The notes below the pieces were generated by a model. The model did not search any database. It was not told where the DNA came from and saw only the letters and a list, made by a program, of their open reading frames with translations. DNA of 64,000 nt, taken from Dysidea avara (Eukaryota > Porifera > Demospongiae > Dictyoceratida > Dysideidae). The DNA lies in contig NC_089281.1 in NCBI RefSeq assembly GCF_963678975.1, forward strand, positions 29,501,616 through 29,565,615, in the 5' to 3' direction. Positions 1 to 35,518 of the stretch are shown here, in pieces (position 1 is the first letter of the stretch; every line of letters starts with the position of its first letter). A program made the translations under genes and the position numbers.

Positions 1-1333
1 AGAGTGACACAGCAAAGGCCTTAACTAATATCAACTTTGATGCTTGAAAAAATACAGCTTCTCCCTCTGGAACCTATTTAATAAAAAAAAAACACACACA
101 CATTTTACTACACACACTACACCATAAAACACTCCTACAGATTCAACCTTCCAATCTACCAATAGCATACTATGAATAATGTTAATAAGGAAAGAAGCCT
201 ATTATCAGAAACAATAAAATACATATCAATGAATGACAATAACACACCACAAGTGCACACAGCTCCAGTCATGATGAAACCATGTGACTCAACACATGTT
301 TACAAATAAGGCATACCTGCCCATACTTTCTTTGAAAACAGCCCTGGTAGCCATGATGTTCCATTAATGGGTTGAGATAACTTGAATAGCACCGAGCCCC
401 AACCTCCTGAAGACACAATATATCTGCATTATAACTGGGCAACTCTTTTCCTAACAGACATTGCCTGTAAGCAATCTCCAGTGCCTCTGGTTTACAATAT
501 GGGTAAAGTACATCCCTACTATAAGGCTCTGAAGCATAAATGTCAGCCAATATGTTGTAGGATAAAATACGAAACTTGTTAGGATCTTTCACAACTGAAG
601 TATACTGGTATCTAGAATCTGACAGACATGTCGCTGGACCAGACACAATTTTTGGTGCAACCACTTCCATGCTAATCCCTTGTTTACCATCTTTGCTTAT
701 AGGAATACATTTCACTGTTAAGGAACACCCAATGTGGTTGTCCTTAGGTAAGAATACTTGTTGTGAACTGAGCTTCTCGTTACCATTAAACCATTCCCAC
801 TCACAAGATTCGGCAAACTCTAACTGATACTCTGGAATCATGGGATAACCAGCCATACAGCAAGGTGGAATACTGACACTGATCACTGTAGGAGAGTTGA
901 CAGTAATGGAATACTCTACAGTTCCTATGAGGAGTGAATTCTGTCCCACCCATGCTTCACAGTTAGGAGTTTCTTCCAGCACATCAGCGCCCTCACGTGT
1001 GACTTTAATTTTGGTGTCATTTGGTACCACGTGCGTCTTTTGCTTCTTTTTGCCTTCAGTTTTCTTCTCAGCGTAACTAAGTCCAATTCTGTGCAACGTT
1101 TTCTTGAGAGGTTCGCTTTTCGATCTCTTCATATTTCTCAGTTTTCCGTTGATGTACAGCGATACGGTCATGTCTTCCTCACCGGCTACGTTTCTAACGA
1201 ACACCGTTAATGGTGAACTCTCTGCCATTCTTACTGTAAAACAAATTGCACCGTAATGCCTGCCCTTCTTATAACAGCATTCTCTAAGAGTTACACCACA
1301 CTTGCGAAACACTGCGCCCCAAGAAAGATACAT
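1..1333 (-). CDS. PDE12: 2',5'-phosphodiesterase 12, 5' part (two exons; gene runs off the left edge)
   Basis: PDE12 is a mitochondrial EEP-family (CCR4-like) nuclease that removes 2',5'-oligoadenylate and spurious poly(A) from mitochondrial RNA; that role is family knowledge. Exon 1 is 1333-317 and exon 2 is 73-1, joined in phase 0 across a GTATGC donor and a pyrimidine-rich acceptor. The N-terminal half carries the family region with motifs such as SEPLKKTLHRIGL and AGYPMIPEYQLEF. The nuclease domain then opens with FRILSYNILADIYA and the metal-binding LQEVGA (the conserved Glu). Exon 2 continues it with PEGEAVFFQASK. The catalytic C-terminus lies outside the window. I chose the ATG at 1333 because the first 35 residues are rich in Arg, Lys and Cys with a single acidic residue, as in a mitochondrial presequence. 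An internal ATG at 1228 would remove it. It is divergent to the receptor gene, with 77 bases between start codons. Confidence 0.9.
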
Positions 1334-1410
1334 ACAGAATTTATGAACTAGCGGCGCTTATGTGAAACAAACTTTGCGCGGCAAAATCACGTGATAAGAC
1401 TACAGCATCC
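1334..1410. promoter_or_regulatory. bidirectional promoter region, PDE12 / Ig receptor
   Basis: Only 77 bases separate the PDE12 start codon (-) from the receptor start codon (+). Both genes must therefore start transcription here or inside each other's 5' end. The stretch includes a CACGTGA E-box-like hexamer near 1390. No TATA box is evident. The promoter role is inferred from the geometry alone. Confidence 0.5.
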
Positions 1411-4400
1411 ATGGTGAAAAAGAACTCAATTTTCGTCGGAATAAGTGAGTAGACTGTATGTCATTATGTACTTAACACATTCTTTGTAGTTTTATGGCAA
1501 CTAATAACGGACGGAATTTGCTTACAACACCCGGTGTCTTGCAATGCTGAATATAACTACAATGTTCCATTTGGAGAGCCCAAAAAATACTACTTTATCT
1601 GTAGATTTCGTGGTGTGTACAAGGACCAGCCAGATGAAAGAGCTGGCTTTGAGTATGATATACGTTATGATATTTCGGGTGAGCCATTTACTAAGAAAAA
1701 TTGTAAAGGACTAGGGTGTGATCCTGTTGTGTGGAAAGACAGTCCTGAAAATGAAACTTTGTTGAGCTTGACATGGAGAGATCCTGTGAAGTATGCTGTT
1801 ACTGCATCACGATTGAGACTGTGTATCGTGCCTGATGGAGACCGGCCAAAGTCATTGTCTTTGAAACAGTTTCTCAATGTTACTAATGATCTGTGTACTG
1901 GAATGAAAGATTACACTGACATAGAAGTAAGCCCAGGTGAGTTATACGATTGATATTTTTGTGATTGCTCTATTAGAGTATTTGAGTGAAAAGTACGTAG
2001 TTTGTCTATACATGTGTGTGTGGCAAATATTACTCTTCAAGAAACAACAGATCATTTCTTCTGAAATGTAGCACAACTAACATTCACACTGCATGCATGC
2101 ATGCATACACACGCCCATAATAATTTCTGTCATGTAATATAATCCAAACACCCAAGCTGTGATGAAAACCTGGAAACAGTTGCAACGCTAATCAATTTTC
2201 ATAATGATTGTTGTTAATCTATATACACACCAATTTTCCCCCCAGCAGTTTACCCTGTTACCATGACAGAAACAATCTTTAACATTGTGAAAATTTATCA
2301 CATTGCTAGCAGGAATGTAAATGCTCTATGTGCACAAAACTCCCAAATTCTGAGTTAAACATTTGCAGCACGATTTTTTAAAGTATGCAAAATGGACAGT
2401 CTAGGCCTATAGAAGACTAGAAAGCACAATAACTTGGCCATGGAACAGCTGGAGTGGTTTTATAACCGATTTTGGTGTGTAGCCTGTCCTACATGGTGAG
2501 CGGTTCCAATACAAGAAAATTATACAATTTGGAGTAGGAACCATGTATAAGAACTACATACGAGTAAAAAAAGTGAATTTTTTGTGTTGGCATTCTGATA
2601 GCATAACATGTTGGCTTTCCACGACACACACTACCATATGCCCTGGTAATGATATCCACACAAAAACAGCCATGCTGTGAAAAAAATGGTGTGGCCTTTT
2701 ATTAAAAGACCTGGATGAAAACACACAGTCATTAACATCATTGCAGCCATTTCTTGGCTGCCACCTTTGATGTCACAACGCTTTAAGGCCATACCATTTT
2801 CTCACAACTTGGCTGTTTTTGTGTGGATTTCACCACTTTTTCTATTTTATAACCAGACCAGCCTATGGCTGACTTTGGAGTTTGCTTTTCTTCTTTACTA
2901 TACAGACACAATGATAGTTATTGAAGACAGACTTGTAAATGTATTGTATTGCATGATTAACTTCAATATTTGGTAATCTTATTGTAATACTCTAATAGAG
3001 TGCACATTTTTTGAGGACTTCTAATAGAACACTAGATGAATAAAAATTTAGAAATTGTAAAATAGGAATAGGGATCGCTGAAAAAAGCCACAAAACAAGA
3101 AGGGATCGCTGGGATGGTAATGTAAACCACAAATCCCTATTTTGACTCCGTCATAAATCTTTAGTTACATGCTCTGTCGTTTTGAAACAAGTCAAAATAG
3201 GGATTTGTGGTTTACATTGCAATCCCTTCTTGTTTCGTAGCTTTTTTCAGCGATCCCTATTCCCATTTTAAAATTTTTTATTCATCTAGTTTATGTACTT
3301 TTTATTAATCCATTATAGATTATGGATTTCTTTTATTGATAGTGACTACTGTTGTGAATGTATAGTGTAATTTTGCATTGTGCATAGCAATGCCGTCAAC
3401 ATACATGAAACTTATCAAATTGTAATGTGCATACAGAATGATATGAGCTAGAATTCACATTACTGGTGCCTTTAATAGCTGTCAAATTCAGTGCAAGGAT
3501 TGTTGTTATACACTTGACTGCATTATTAGAGTATTTACATGACTGCTCTATTAGAGTATTTGATCTGAATAACCCGCCCACGTACAATAATCACGGAACG
3601 GAAAACTACCTTGCAACAAAGTCATCAGCCCAGATTAAGCTTCTTAGCCTATACTGAGTTTAATAAAGACAGACTGTATTAGCCACAAGCAGTGCTATCT
3701 TGTATGGCTTCTAGTGTGTAATGGTGTTTTGGTAAGAAGAAAAGGCCCAGTTTGGGCTGTTTCCATCCGAAAACGAAATCAAAAATAGGTCATGGACACG
3801 CACAATGATCCATTAGTAAGCCTTGCTACTTTTTATTCCAGGATTCTCCTTGTAAACTTTGTTATGCCTGTGAAAGAATAATATTATGAATATTAAGAAT
3901 AATAATATAGATGAAGAAAAAAATTGAAAATTTTAAGAGGGAGAATAGGGATCGCTGAAAAAGGCAACAAAACAAGAAGGGATCGCTGGGATGGTAATGT
4001 AAACCACAAATCCCTATTTTGACTCTCTGTCATAAATCTTTAGTTACATGCTCTGTGATTTTGAAATGAGTCAAAATAGGGATTTGTGGTTTACATTTGT
4101 CTTTCCACACAACCAGAGAGTTGTTTTGATGCTTTTCAAGGTGGTTTTTAGGTGTGCGTTCTATTAGGATTTTTGCAAAAAAAAACTTGGGCGATCCCTA
4201 TTATGAACCCACTATCGTGGTTCATGATACATAGAATGCTGTAGAACAATCTAGTACTGTATAGCAGGTTATTTTTGCAACAGAAAATTTTGCACAAGAA
4301 GCAAAATTTGAGTTTCGAAAGATTTTAATTTCGAAGAGCGCATATTTCGAAGTCTGGATGGATTTCAAATAAACAGAAATTCATGTCACAAAATAATTAT

Positions 4401-7400
4401 GAAGATGCGTGAATGTGTGCCAAAAACTGACTTTACAATAATCCCCATCCCTGTGAACTGGAGAGAAGACTCTAGTGGAGTAAATTCACTGGCTCAATCG
4501 CACTCGATTGTAGCTTGCTATCTACCATAGATCCTAGAGCAGACGGCATCAATTCCCATTCTGGATCACCTGTTTTCTGGTTATTGGTACAGTAATGATA
4601 CAGTTTATCCATTATCATCAGTAATACTGAGCTAAAACTCGAGGAATACAGGATAATTGCTTTCACTTGTGGGAATTTATTTTCAAAGAGAAGGGCCTCT
4701 TCGAAATAAAAACCTTTTGAATATTACCAGCTATATGGTACTTCTATTGATAGACCTATAAAAAAAATTACAAATGTTTATTTATAAGCTAGAATTTTCA
4801 TATATAAAGCAAAAATTAAGTGAAGTCAGTGGTTAAGGTTGTGGGTGTTAGTTATGGAGGTCCCTGGTTTGAAACTCTGGTTAATTTTTTGTTCCGACAT
4901 TTTTGTGCACCTTTTTTACCCCGCAGTGATGCTCTATTAGAGTATCTCGATCCTGTGATTTTACATGTTTGGTTTTTACTTTATAACTTTGTAGCTGTAA
5001 GTTTGTTGCTATCCAAACTATCAAAAGGCACTGCTACGATGATCAGCCTATGTACACACCAATTTTCAAGTTATTCCTATGCTCGGATTACCCTGTAGCC
5101 ATGACAGAAGTTTGATCTTTTTTATGTGCATAAATGCTTGGATATTTGTCAGATTCACAGCAAACTTGGTACATAAATCCACCTTTATATGCTCTTCATT
5201 TGTGCCAAAAGATCGAAGCAATCAAGTTACACGTTTGCATTTTATTGCAGAGTGTGTGAAAATAAATCGAAGCCCCCGTAGTCCCCCTATGACATAAGAA
5301 GATTCCTGTCAATATACTGACGGTGTGGGCACGCCGACATTCTTGGCTACACAACACAACATCGTGTGTCTTGATATTATTTACACATTACAAACATGCA
5401 TTACTTGTTAGGTTTCCAGAGGAAGTCAATACATCAAACATATGTTGGACCAAGGGCAGATCAGTACATGCATGTCAGCTCTAAAATGTTGAACAAGGAA
5501 GAAACAGCAGAACTAAACAGTGTTGGTAGAGTGGTGATAACCATCGAAAAAGACTGTGGATATGTCCAAGGAGGTTGCAACTTTATAGTGCTAACACCAC
5601 AAGCTCCATGCACCTCCACGCTTGATGGTGTAAATGTGGCAACAGAAAATATCATTGACAAGTATGGACTTAGTGAAGTGTGGCATGGAAATGACTCTGC
5701 ACTGCAGTCTGGGAATTATGGTGACCTACACTCTGAACATCACACCGTTACCTATTATGGCTTATATCCTGCTACTGAACATCACGTAACCATACAACGT
5801 AACTTGTTTATGTTTCACACAGATTATCAAACTAACAAAACCTATGCTGATTATCGTCCTGTATCATTTGAATTAGTTTGTTGGCTCTATTTTTTTGATA
5901 ATTCCACTCATCTTGAGCCAGCACATCGAAGCAAGTTCAAAAGAGAAGTTATCTTCAAGACTCGTTTGTGTAAGTGTATGATTTGATTGTTAAAATACAG
6001 TTTACAAGCTGATTGTTGCTGCATGTCCCGTGTGTGTCTTTTCCACCAAAGCAGAAAAAGGGACCGTAAATGGCACTAAGATACAAATAGGCAAAAGAGT
6101 ATCTTACAATTGTTTACTGTGTTACCTCACAGACTACTTTTAAATGCTTAAGTTTTGAAAGTCATTTTACCTCAACTTGTTGTATTCTAGGGCCATCTAT
6201 CACTGTTCTAGATACAGTGGGTGCAGACAGATATGGGAACCACTTTTACTTCTTGCCTGATGAAGAGGAAGGACTAATAGATGTTCTTGTGGTAGGATTG
6301 AATGAAGCAAGTTTCCTGACTGTGATTCGTACCGATCAGCCGCTAATGAGAAAGGAGGTGCTCGTGCAGAAACGATTTTACAACCCCGTCAACCATACCA
6401 CAACATACAGGCTGAAATTTTCTGAAATAAACAGATACAAAAATGCTGCTTTTTTCATTGAAGCTGATATAAATGTGCTTAGTTTTGTGGTCTCTGTCAA
6501 CACAAGCATTCATATTACTAAACTGAAAGGTGTTTTGATTGTTAAATTCTCTTGTTTTTTAATTCTTTTATTTCTAGATATTGACATGAGAGTCAATCCG
6601 ATGCAGGTGGCTACATTGCAAGGGGACCAAGTTAGTGTGTCATTTCTCTGCATGGCCACCGGTTACCCTACTCCCATCATTGCTTGGTCAGGAGTTACTT
6701 CTTTACGTGAAGCAAAGCAGATTCCAGTGAGTTGTCATGAGTTGTACCAAGTGAGCCTATTAGTCTAGCGTGGCCAGATGAGACTACAGGACTTTTGTTA
6801 CACTGCCCTTAAATTGGGACCTTAACAAAGTGTCAGGATTATGTAGGTATCCTCAAGTGTCCACCATGTCTCAGTTCTGATACATAACAGATTTGACAAC
6901 ATAATACTCTAATTAAGCAGTCATATTAACAAACAAGTCACGCACAATCCTTACAGGTGAACACATCGGAGAAGTGGCTACCAGAAGGTTATGTGGCTGC
7001 TTACCTGCTGTTCCCACAATCAACCAATCTGACTCATGAGTACAGTGGGGAGTACACTTGTACGGTGTCTAATTATTTCATGAAGACACAAAGTATCACT
7101 GCCACCATAACAATATTTGAACCAGGTGAGGTGTATCAAGTAGAGTAACATGGGACATAACATTAGAGCGTAAAATATTTTGAGTGACAAATTTTGAACA
7201 GTGAGCAAGATGGATATTATGAGTGGCAATGAATTTGGTAGAAATGAGCAACAGTGTTAAATTATTTATGTTCCACTAAACTCAAAAATTTTGTTACTAA
7301 TTTGTAAAGTATTGGACGGGAGAGAGAGAGATGGGAGGGTTAGAGAGATGGGAGGGTTAGAGAGATGCAATAAAATTAATTTTGGATAGGTTAAATATTT

Positions 7401-7887
7401 GGGGGGGAAATATTGGAGAGGTGAAATATTGTGAAGGTATGATCAATGTTATTATCAAGAGGATATAATTGGGATTGTATACTCTGCTGTTATAGGTAGC
7501 ATCTTTGACATTTTTCGTAAGCACTCGTACACAAAAGGCCACGATACAATTGAGATACTTGAAAAGGAAACAAAAGCCATAGAAGAGAATGTTACATCGA
7601 TGACTTTATTGGAACAAGCTTTTGAAGAGAAGAGAATTGTAGCAGCCATATTAGTATCAGTGTTAGTGGTTGTATTAATTGTTGTTTCCTTGGTGATTTG
7701 GATTGCAGTACTGATACTGTAAGAATTGAAATCTATTTACCTGTTATTTACTGTATTTACATATTATTTCACCAGGAGTTGCTGTAACAAGAAGCAGAAG
7801 CATAATTTACGAGAGGTCACATCTCCAGATCCCAGCACAGATATGTCATCAGATGATGGTTTCCCTGAAGAATTCTTGACTGACTAA
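1411..7887 (+). CDS. orphan type I membrane protein with one Ig domain (8 exons, 676 aa)
   Basis: I do not recognise this gene as an orthologue of anything named. Exons: 1411-1444, 1490-1936, 5412-5969, 6191-6529, 6578-6726, 6957-7125, 7496-7718, 7776-7887; all phases agree and total 2031 bases. The 11-residue first exon joins to a hydrophobic stretch to make a signal peptide (MVKKNSIFVGI + ILWQLITDGIC). Residues about 25-460 are a Cys-containing ectodomain with no domain I can name. Residues about 465-565 form one Ig domain: Cys in FLCMATGYPTP, Trp in IIAWSG, and the partner Cys in YSGEYTCTVSN. A short helical stalk is followed by a membrane span at about 613-640 (IVAAILVSVLVVVLIVV). The cytoplasmic tail of about 36 residues is acidic and has no ITIM or ITAM tyrosine motif. 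About ten NxS/T sequons support an extracellular location. Intron 2 is 3.5 kb and full of repeats. It could be an adhesion or self-recognition receptor; that is speculation. Confidence 0.8.
3031..3290. repeat. palindromic MITE, family A, copy 1
   Basis: The 260-base element reads as one imperfect palindrome. It opens with ACTAGATGAATAAAAATTT, closes with the complement of that sequence, and the internal block AATAGGGATCGCTGAAAAA recurs inverted. It has no coding capacity. It sits in intron 2 of the receptor gene. A diverged second copy lies about 650 bases downstream. Confidence 0.8.
3525..3562. repeat. two tandem copies of the dispersed CTCTATTAGAG motif
   Basis: Two neighbouring copies of a roughly 20-base motif, TGACTGCTCTATTAGAGTAT, lie here (the first is diverged). 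The core is nearly self-complementary (CTCTA-T-TAGAG). The same motif recurs more than ten times in the window, in both orientations: near 1966, 2990, 4930, 6904, 10449, 25196, 26223, 36013, 36053, 37006, 54592 and 59447. Three of those copies are inside the tRNA-derived SINE; the others stand alone. Confidence 0.6.
3925..4210. repeat. palindromic MITE, family A, diverged copy 2
   Basis: It shares the internal blocks of the copy at 3031-3290, including GAATAGGGATCGCTGAAAAA and the AAACCACAAATCCCTATTTT arm with its inverted partner. The right half has diverged and carries extra sequence before the terminal GCGATCCCTATT. It is also in receptor intron 2. Confidence 0.65.
4808..5380 (+). mobile_element. 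tRNA-derived SINE, family S, copy 1 (head truncated)
   Basis: A tRNA-like head remains: CAGTGGTTAAGG resembles part of an A box and GGTCCCTGGTTTGAAACTC resembles a B box. A body of about 450 bases follows, shared with the copies at 25056 and 36890. Shared landmarks in order are GTGCACC..TTTACCC, the CTCTATTAGAGTAT motif, a CCATGACAGAAGTTT block, and a GGTGTGG..CACGCC block near the end. It lies at the 3' end of receptor intron 2 and stops about 30 bases before exon 3. The tRNA source is not identified. Confidence 0.7.
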
Positions 7888-8937
7888 TATGATGATGATA
7901 AACTTGGCATATAATCACTTATAAGTATGTATACTACCCCAGTCATGTATTCATTGCTATACTATCTGTATGTTGTATTGTCAGTCATGTGGTTACTCTA
8001 ACATTAAACAGTATTGTTACAGCTATACACTCATTTTGTGGAACTTTTAATTCTATCACTAGTCCTGTATGTGCAGAGCAAATTGTTGAGTTCATTACAT
8101 ATTAGATAAAGTATGGACATCTTAGTTTAGTGTGCCAAATTTAGTAACAGGCTTTGGTATGGAAAACTATACATGATCTAGAGTGTAAGATAGCAAAGAA
8201 TGAATGTACTGGTAAAGACCTCATTATCTCCCAAAGATCAAAGGATTTTATGCATACCATTTTCTATATTAATTTGTATTCTTTAGTAAGCTTGACTTCA
8301 GACATATCAGTTGAGGAGATCCCCACACAGCACACCTTACTAATGTGTTGAGTAGCATTGTGGATCTCGCTAAATCATTAATCTGCTACGTCTCCCCTCA
8401 GGAGGCGTGGACATGTTTTACTCAACCCACAATCAATCTTATCTACTAGCATAAATAATTCCACACCATTTTCTAGAGACTGCCCACTCAAAATCACAGA
8501 TCCTATAGTAGGCCTATAACTATTATGTAGAAAACTGCATGGCTTCATTCACACTTGCTGAGACAACTGCACACTTATAGAGTATCTGGCCCTGAATTAA
8601 CAGGTTAGTATTTTATCACAGGTCCGGGGGATGATACACACAGCTAAGGGAACAGTGAACAACATCCAGTGAGTGGCTTTGCACACACAATCACTGAAAA
8701 CAAAATTCTTACAAACATTTACTTTCAGACAGCTTAGATCAACAACCTATAATGCCATGTTCCAATAATTAACACTGATTATATACAAAAAAACATACAT
8801 TCATTTCATTAATGAAATTTGTTACAACTACTGATTCGGAATTTTACATACAAAATGAATTGAAATGCATTTTTGCAGCATCCTGAAATAAATTGCATTG
8901 ATGATAATTCATTTGAAAGAGGAAAAGTGTCCCTTGG
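7888..8937. other. convergent 3' flank between the receptor and PI4K2 genes
   Basis: This 1.05 kb stretch lies between two facing stop codons and presumably holds both 3' UTRs. I see no convincing open frame, RNA gene or transposon end in it. Confidence 0.6.
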
Positions 8938-17341
<8,404 letters not shown>

Positions 17342-17563
17342 GGTAGCATATAAAGCAGACCTGCTAGTTATCACAATGGTGTAGCTGCATCGGTGTACTG
17401 CGCTCACTTATCCACGTGACAATACTAATTTGACTCGATTGTGGGCTATGAATGACGTCATATTAATTTTTATGATTTGATTATGGGATCTACTTACACA
17501 CACAAAAAACAGATAAAAATTATACAATTAAAATCATAATTTATATAAAATATGCGTGCAAAA
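17342..17563. promoter_or_regulatory. ATRN-PI4K2 intergenic gap (same strand)
   Basis: These 222 bases lie between the attractin stop codon and the PI4K2 start codon, both on the minus strand. The gap must hold the attractin 3' end and the PI4K2 promoter. An ATGACGTCAT palindrome (CRE/ATF type) occurs near 17451. On the minus strand, AT-rich sequence close to the attractin stop could hold its polyadenylation signal. Confidence 0.5.
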
Positions 17564-33145
<15,582 letters not shown>

Positions 33146-33289
33146 TAAAATCACCAGAACAGAATTGCCTGTAAAACCATAATTATTAGAAAACCACGTG
33201 ATCCAAATTGGGGGTCTACCTGAATGTTGCGTAACTGTTCGATCACGTGCGCAAAAAGCTGTCAGCTCTCCTCTGCATACAAAGAAGCA
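33146..33289. promoter_or_regulatory. bidirectional promoter region, ATRN / CIMIP2-like
   Basis: These 144 bases separate the two divergent start codons. Two CACGTG-type hexamers (near 33197 and 33246) lie in it. No TATA box is evident. The promoter role is inferred from spacing. Confidence 0.5.
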
Positions 33290-35471
33290 ATGGCGAAAAT
33301 CTTCCCTAGACCTTATACCTCAAACTGTGCTCCAGGTAAGAATAACTAGTGAATATGCTTAGACTACGTACAGTAGAGAGAGTTGCTGAGCAAAGCAGTA
33401 AGTAGCCTCGGGCACTTTTAGCTATCCCGCCAGGCAATTTTGTAACTATTTAACAGTCTAGATTAATAGCTAGTAGCTATAATATTTATTTTCTGCAGGT
33501 AAAATGTCGGGTCTTAATTATACAGTTAGTGACAAGTTGGGTAAAGAACTACCACCTTATATCATACCAACCTCGTGGGATGGGAAGAGCAACAAAACCT
33601 GGAGACCCTCAACACCATTTTATCCCCCGTGAGTGACAAATACCTGGCCTCTATCACCAGGTATAGCTGTGGATTAAATTGTGTCTTTCTACAGGCCAGC
33701 TACATATTTACAAATGGATCGTTACTTCAACCTATACCACCCTGGAGGGATGCTACCACACTACACTGGCTACATACCAAGTGAGTTAGTGATAATACGC
33801 AAATAGACTACATTGGGGATCGACACTTCCACGTGGGTTACACACTGTTAGTTAACAACAGTGGTGTTAATACTCAACACAATGATAACCCATGAGTTTT
33901 CCCTCCAAGTCTTCAAATCCTTGGTTTTTAATAGTGGCCTCAGCAGTAGTCCCCATGGACTCAGACTGCAAACTATCACAAGGCTTGTTCTCAATTATCA
34001 TCATTCCCTATGGCTCATCCTCTGCTCTATTATCCAAGAAACTTTTAACAACTAATGAACACTCTTGCTATGAAGATCACCTTGACACTTTGTCTGTTCA
34101 GTATAAGCTCAAGGATTCAGCGTGCTTAGAAACTCGATCAATTAAGTTTTAAATTGCCTAGCTTCAGGAATTTCTGAGTTCTTAGCACAGCCAAGTGTCA
34201 TCTGTATTTACCAGGGAAGAGAGCAGAGTTGGGAAAGTTACTTCATGAAAGTAATATATTACATATTACTTATATATTAGTATAATATATTACAGTTACA
34301 TATTACTTAGAATAAAGAGTAACTTAATATTACATATTAAGTTACTAACTTAATAATATTAGCTAAAAATATTAAGTTACTATTTTATATTCATGCTAAG
34401 TTACTTTTTTATTAAGACAGCTAAGTTAACATATAAACCACATGCAGTCACGTGATGCACATCAGTGACGCGTACATGCAACACCTGAGCACCATTATAG
34501 ATGAAAGGCTAATGGATTATAGTAGAACGGATAATTGGCAGTAAAATCCATTTATAATGTGTTACTTGCTCATCGTTACGCGTAGAATCACATGTTACAT
34601 CTTGGTAAAGTTACTCGTTACTTTTCCCTTCTAACTCCTCGTTACGTAATAATATTACTTTTCTCGTTACTAGTAACGACTTATAGTTTCCTAAAGTAAC
34701 TTAAAGTTATATTATTGCATTTCCTAAAGTAATGCGTTATATTACTCAGAATCGTGAATTGTAATATATATTATGTAATGCGTTATATTACGTAATGCGT
34801 TACCCCATCTCTGGAAGAGAGCTAGTGAGTCTCCACTGTCTTTAATAAATTTCTCCTAACTCTCCTGACATCGTCATTTACAATGAAACTTGTAATTCAG
34901 TGACATTACTGGAGTTAACTTGTCCAATGGACACCTTCCATCATCTTGAATTTGCGAGAGACTGCAAACAACCTAAGGAGAATATCTCCAAATCTTGCCA
35001 GAATTAGATCACCAAGGAATCCTATCACTTTATGGCTGTAGGAAGCTATTTGACATACTTGTAGGGAATGCCATCTCAATGTCAAGGAAGATATTTCTTG
35101 CCCAGGATGAACTAAATTGTAATTTTCCTTGCCACACCCATTTTTGGCATTTGCCACAATCATGTGGTTGCACAAGTCTGAGGACACATCACATGAATTG
35201 TTTATATTGTTCATGCCTTTTACATCAATAATGATGGTTTTTCCCATGATTTTATTCAGTAGTGTATAAAAATGTATGGCTGTTAGAACAATTATTGTGC
35301 TTACACATCATGGAGGTTGTATGTGATGTTTTGTACCATTTCTGTTTACCCCATGCAGGTCACAGGTTCAAGATAGGCATCACCTATGGACGCAGCACTA
35401 AGGAATATGGTTGGCTACACTACAGCAAAATGGAGTCACTACGACGACATGCTAACAGTGCACCACACTAA
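33290..35471 (+). CDS. FAM166/CIMIP2-like small protein, probable ciliary microtubule inner protein (4 exons, 124 aa)
   Basis: Exons: 33290-33335, 33499-33628, 33695-33780, 35359-35471; 375 bases, all in phase. The diagnostic stretch is GGMLPHYTGYIPSHRFKIG followed by ITYGRST. It matches the recurring pattern of the FAM166/CIMIP2 family (P-x-Y-x-G-[YFH]-[IV]-P, then a [KR]-F-x-[FIV]-G and TYG). Members bind the inner surface of ciliary doublet microtubules (family knowledge). The start has an acceptable context (GCAATGG). There is no signal peptide, membrane span or coiled coil. Intron 3 (1.58 kb) contains a complete hAT-type MITE. The stop codon is 47 bases from the facing MRPL46 stop codon, so the two 3' UTRs almost certainly overlap. 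Family membership is probable; which paralogue is unknown. Confidence 0.7.
34224..34813. mobile_element. hAT-type MITE with perfect 8-base target duplication
   Basis: The 590-base element begins CAGAGTTGGG and ends CCCCATCTCTG. It is bounded by GAAGAGAG at 34216-34223 and again at 34814-34821. The interior is made of TAATATTACATATTACTT-like units in both orientations. There is no transposase. It lies in intron 3 of the CIMIP2-like gene. Confidence 0.9.
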
Positions 35472-35518
35472 ATATGCATCAAATATATTTTAAAGAACTA
35501 CAAATACATTAGTAACTG

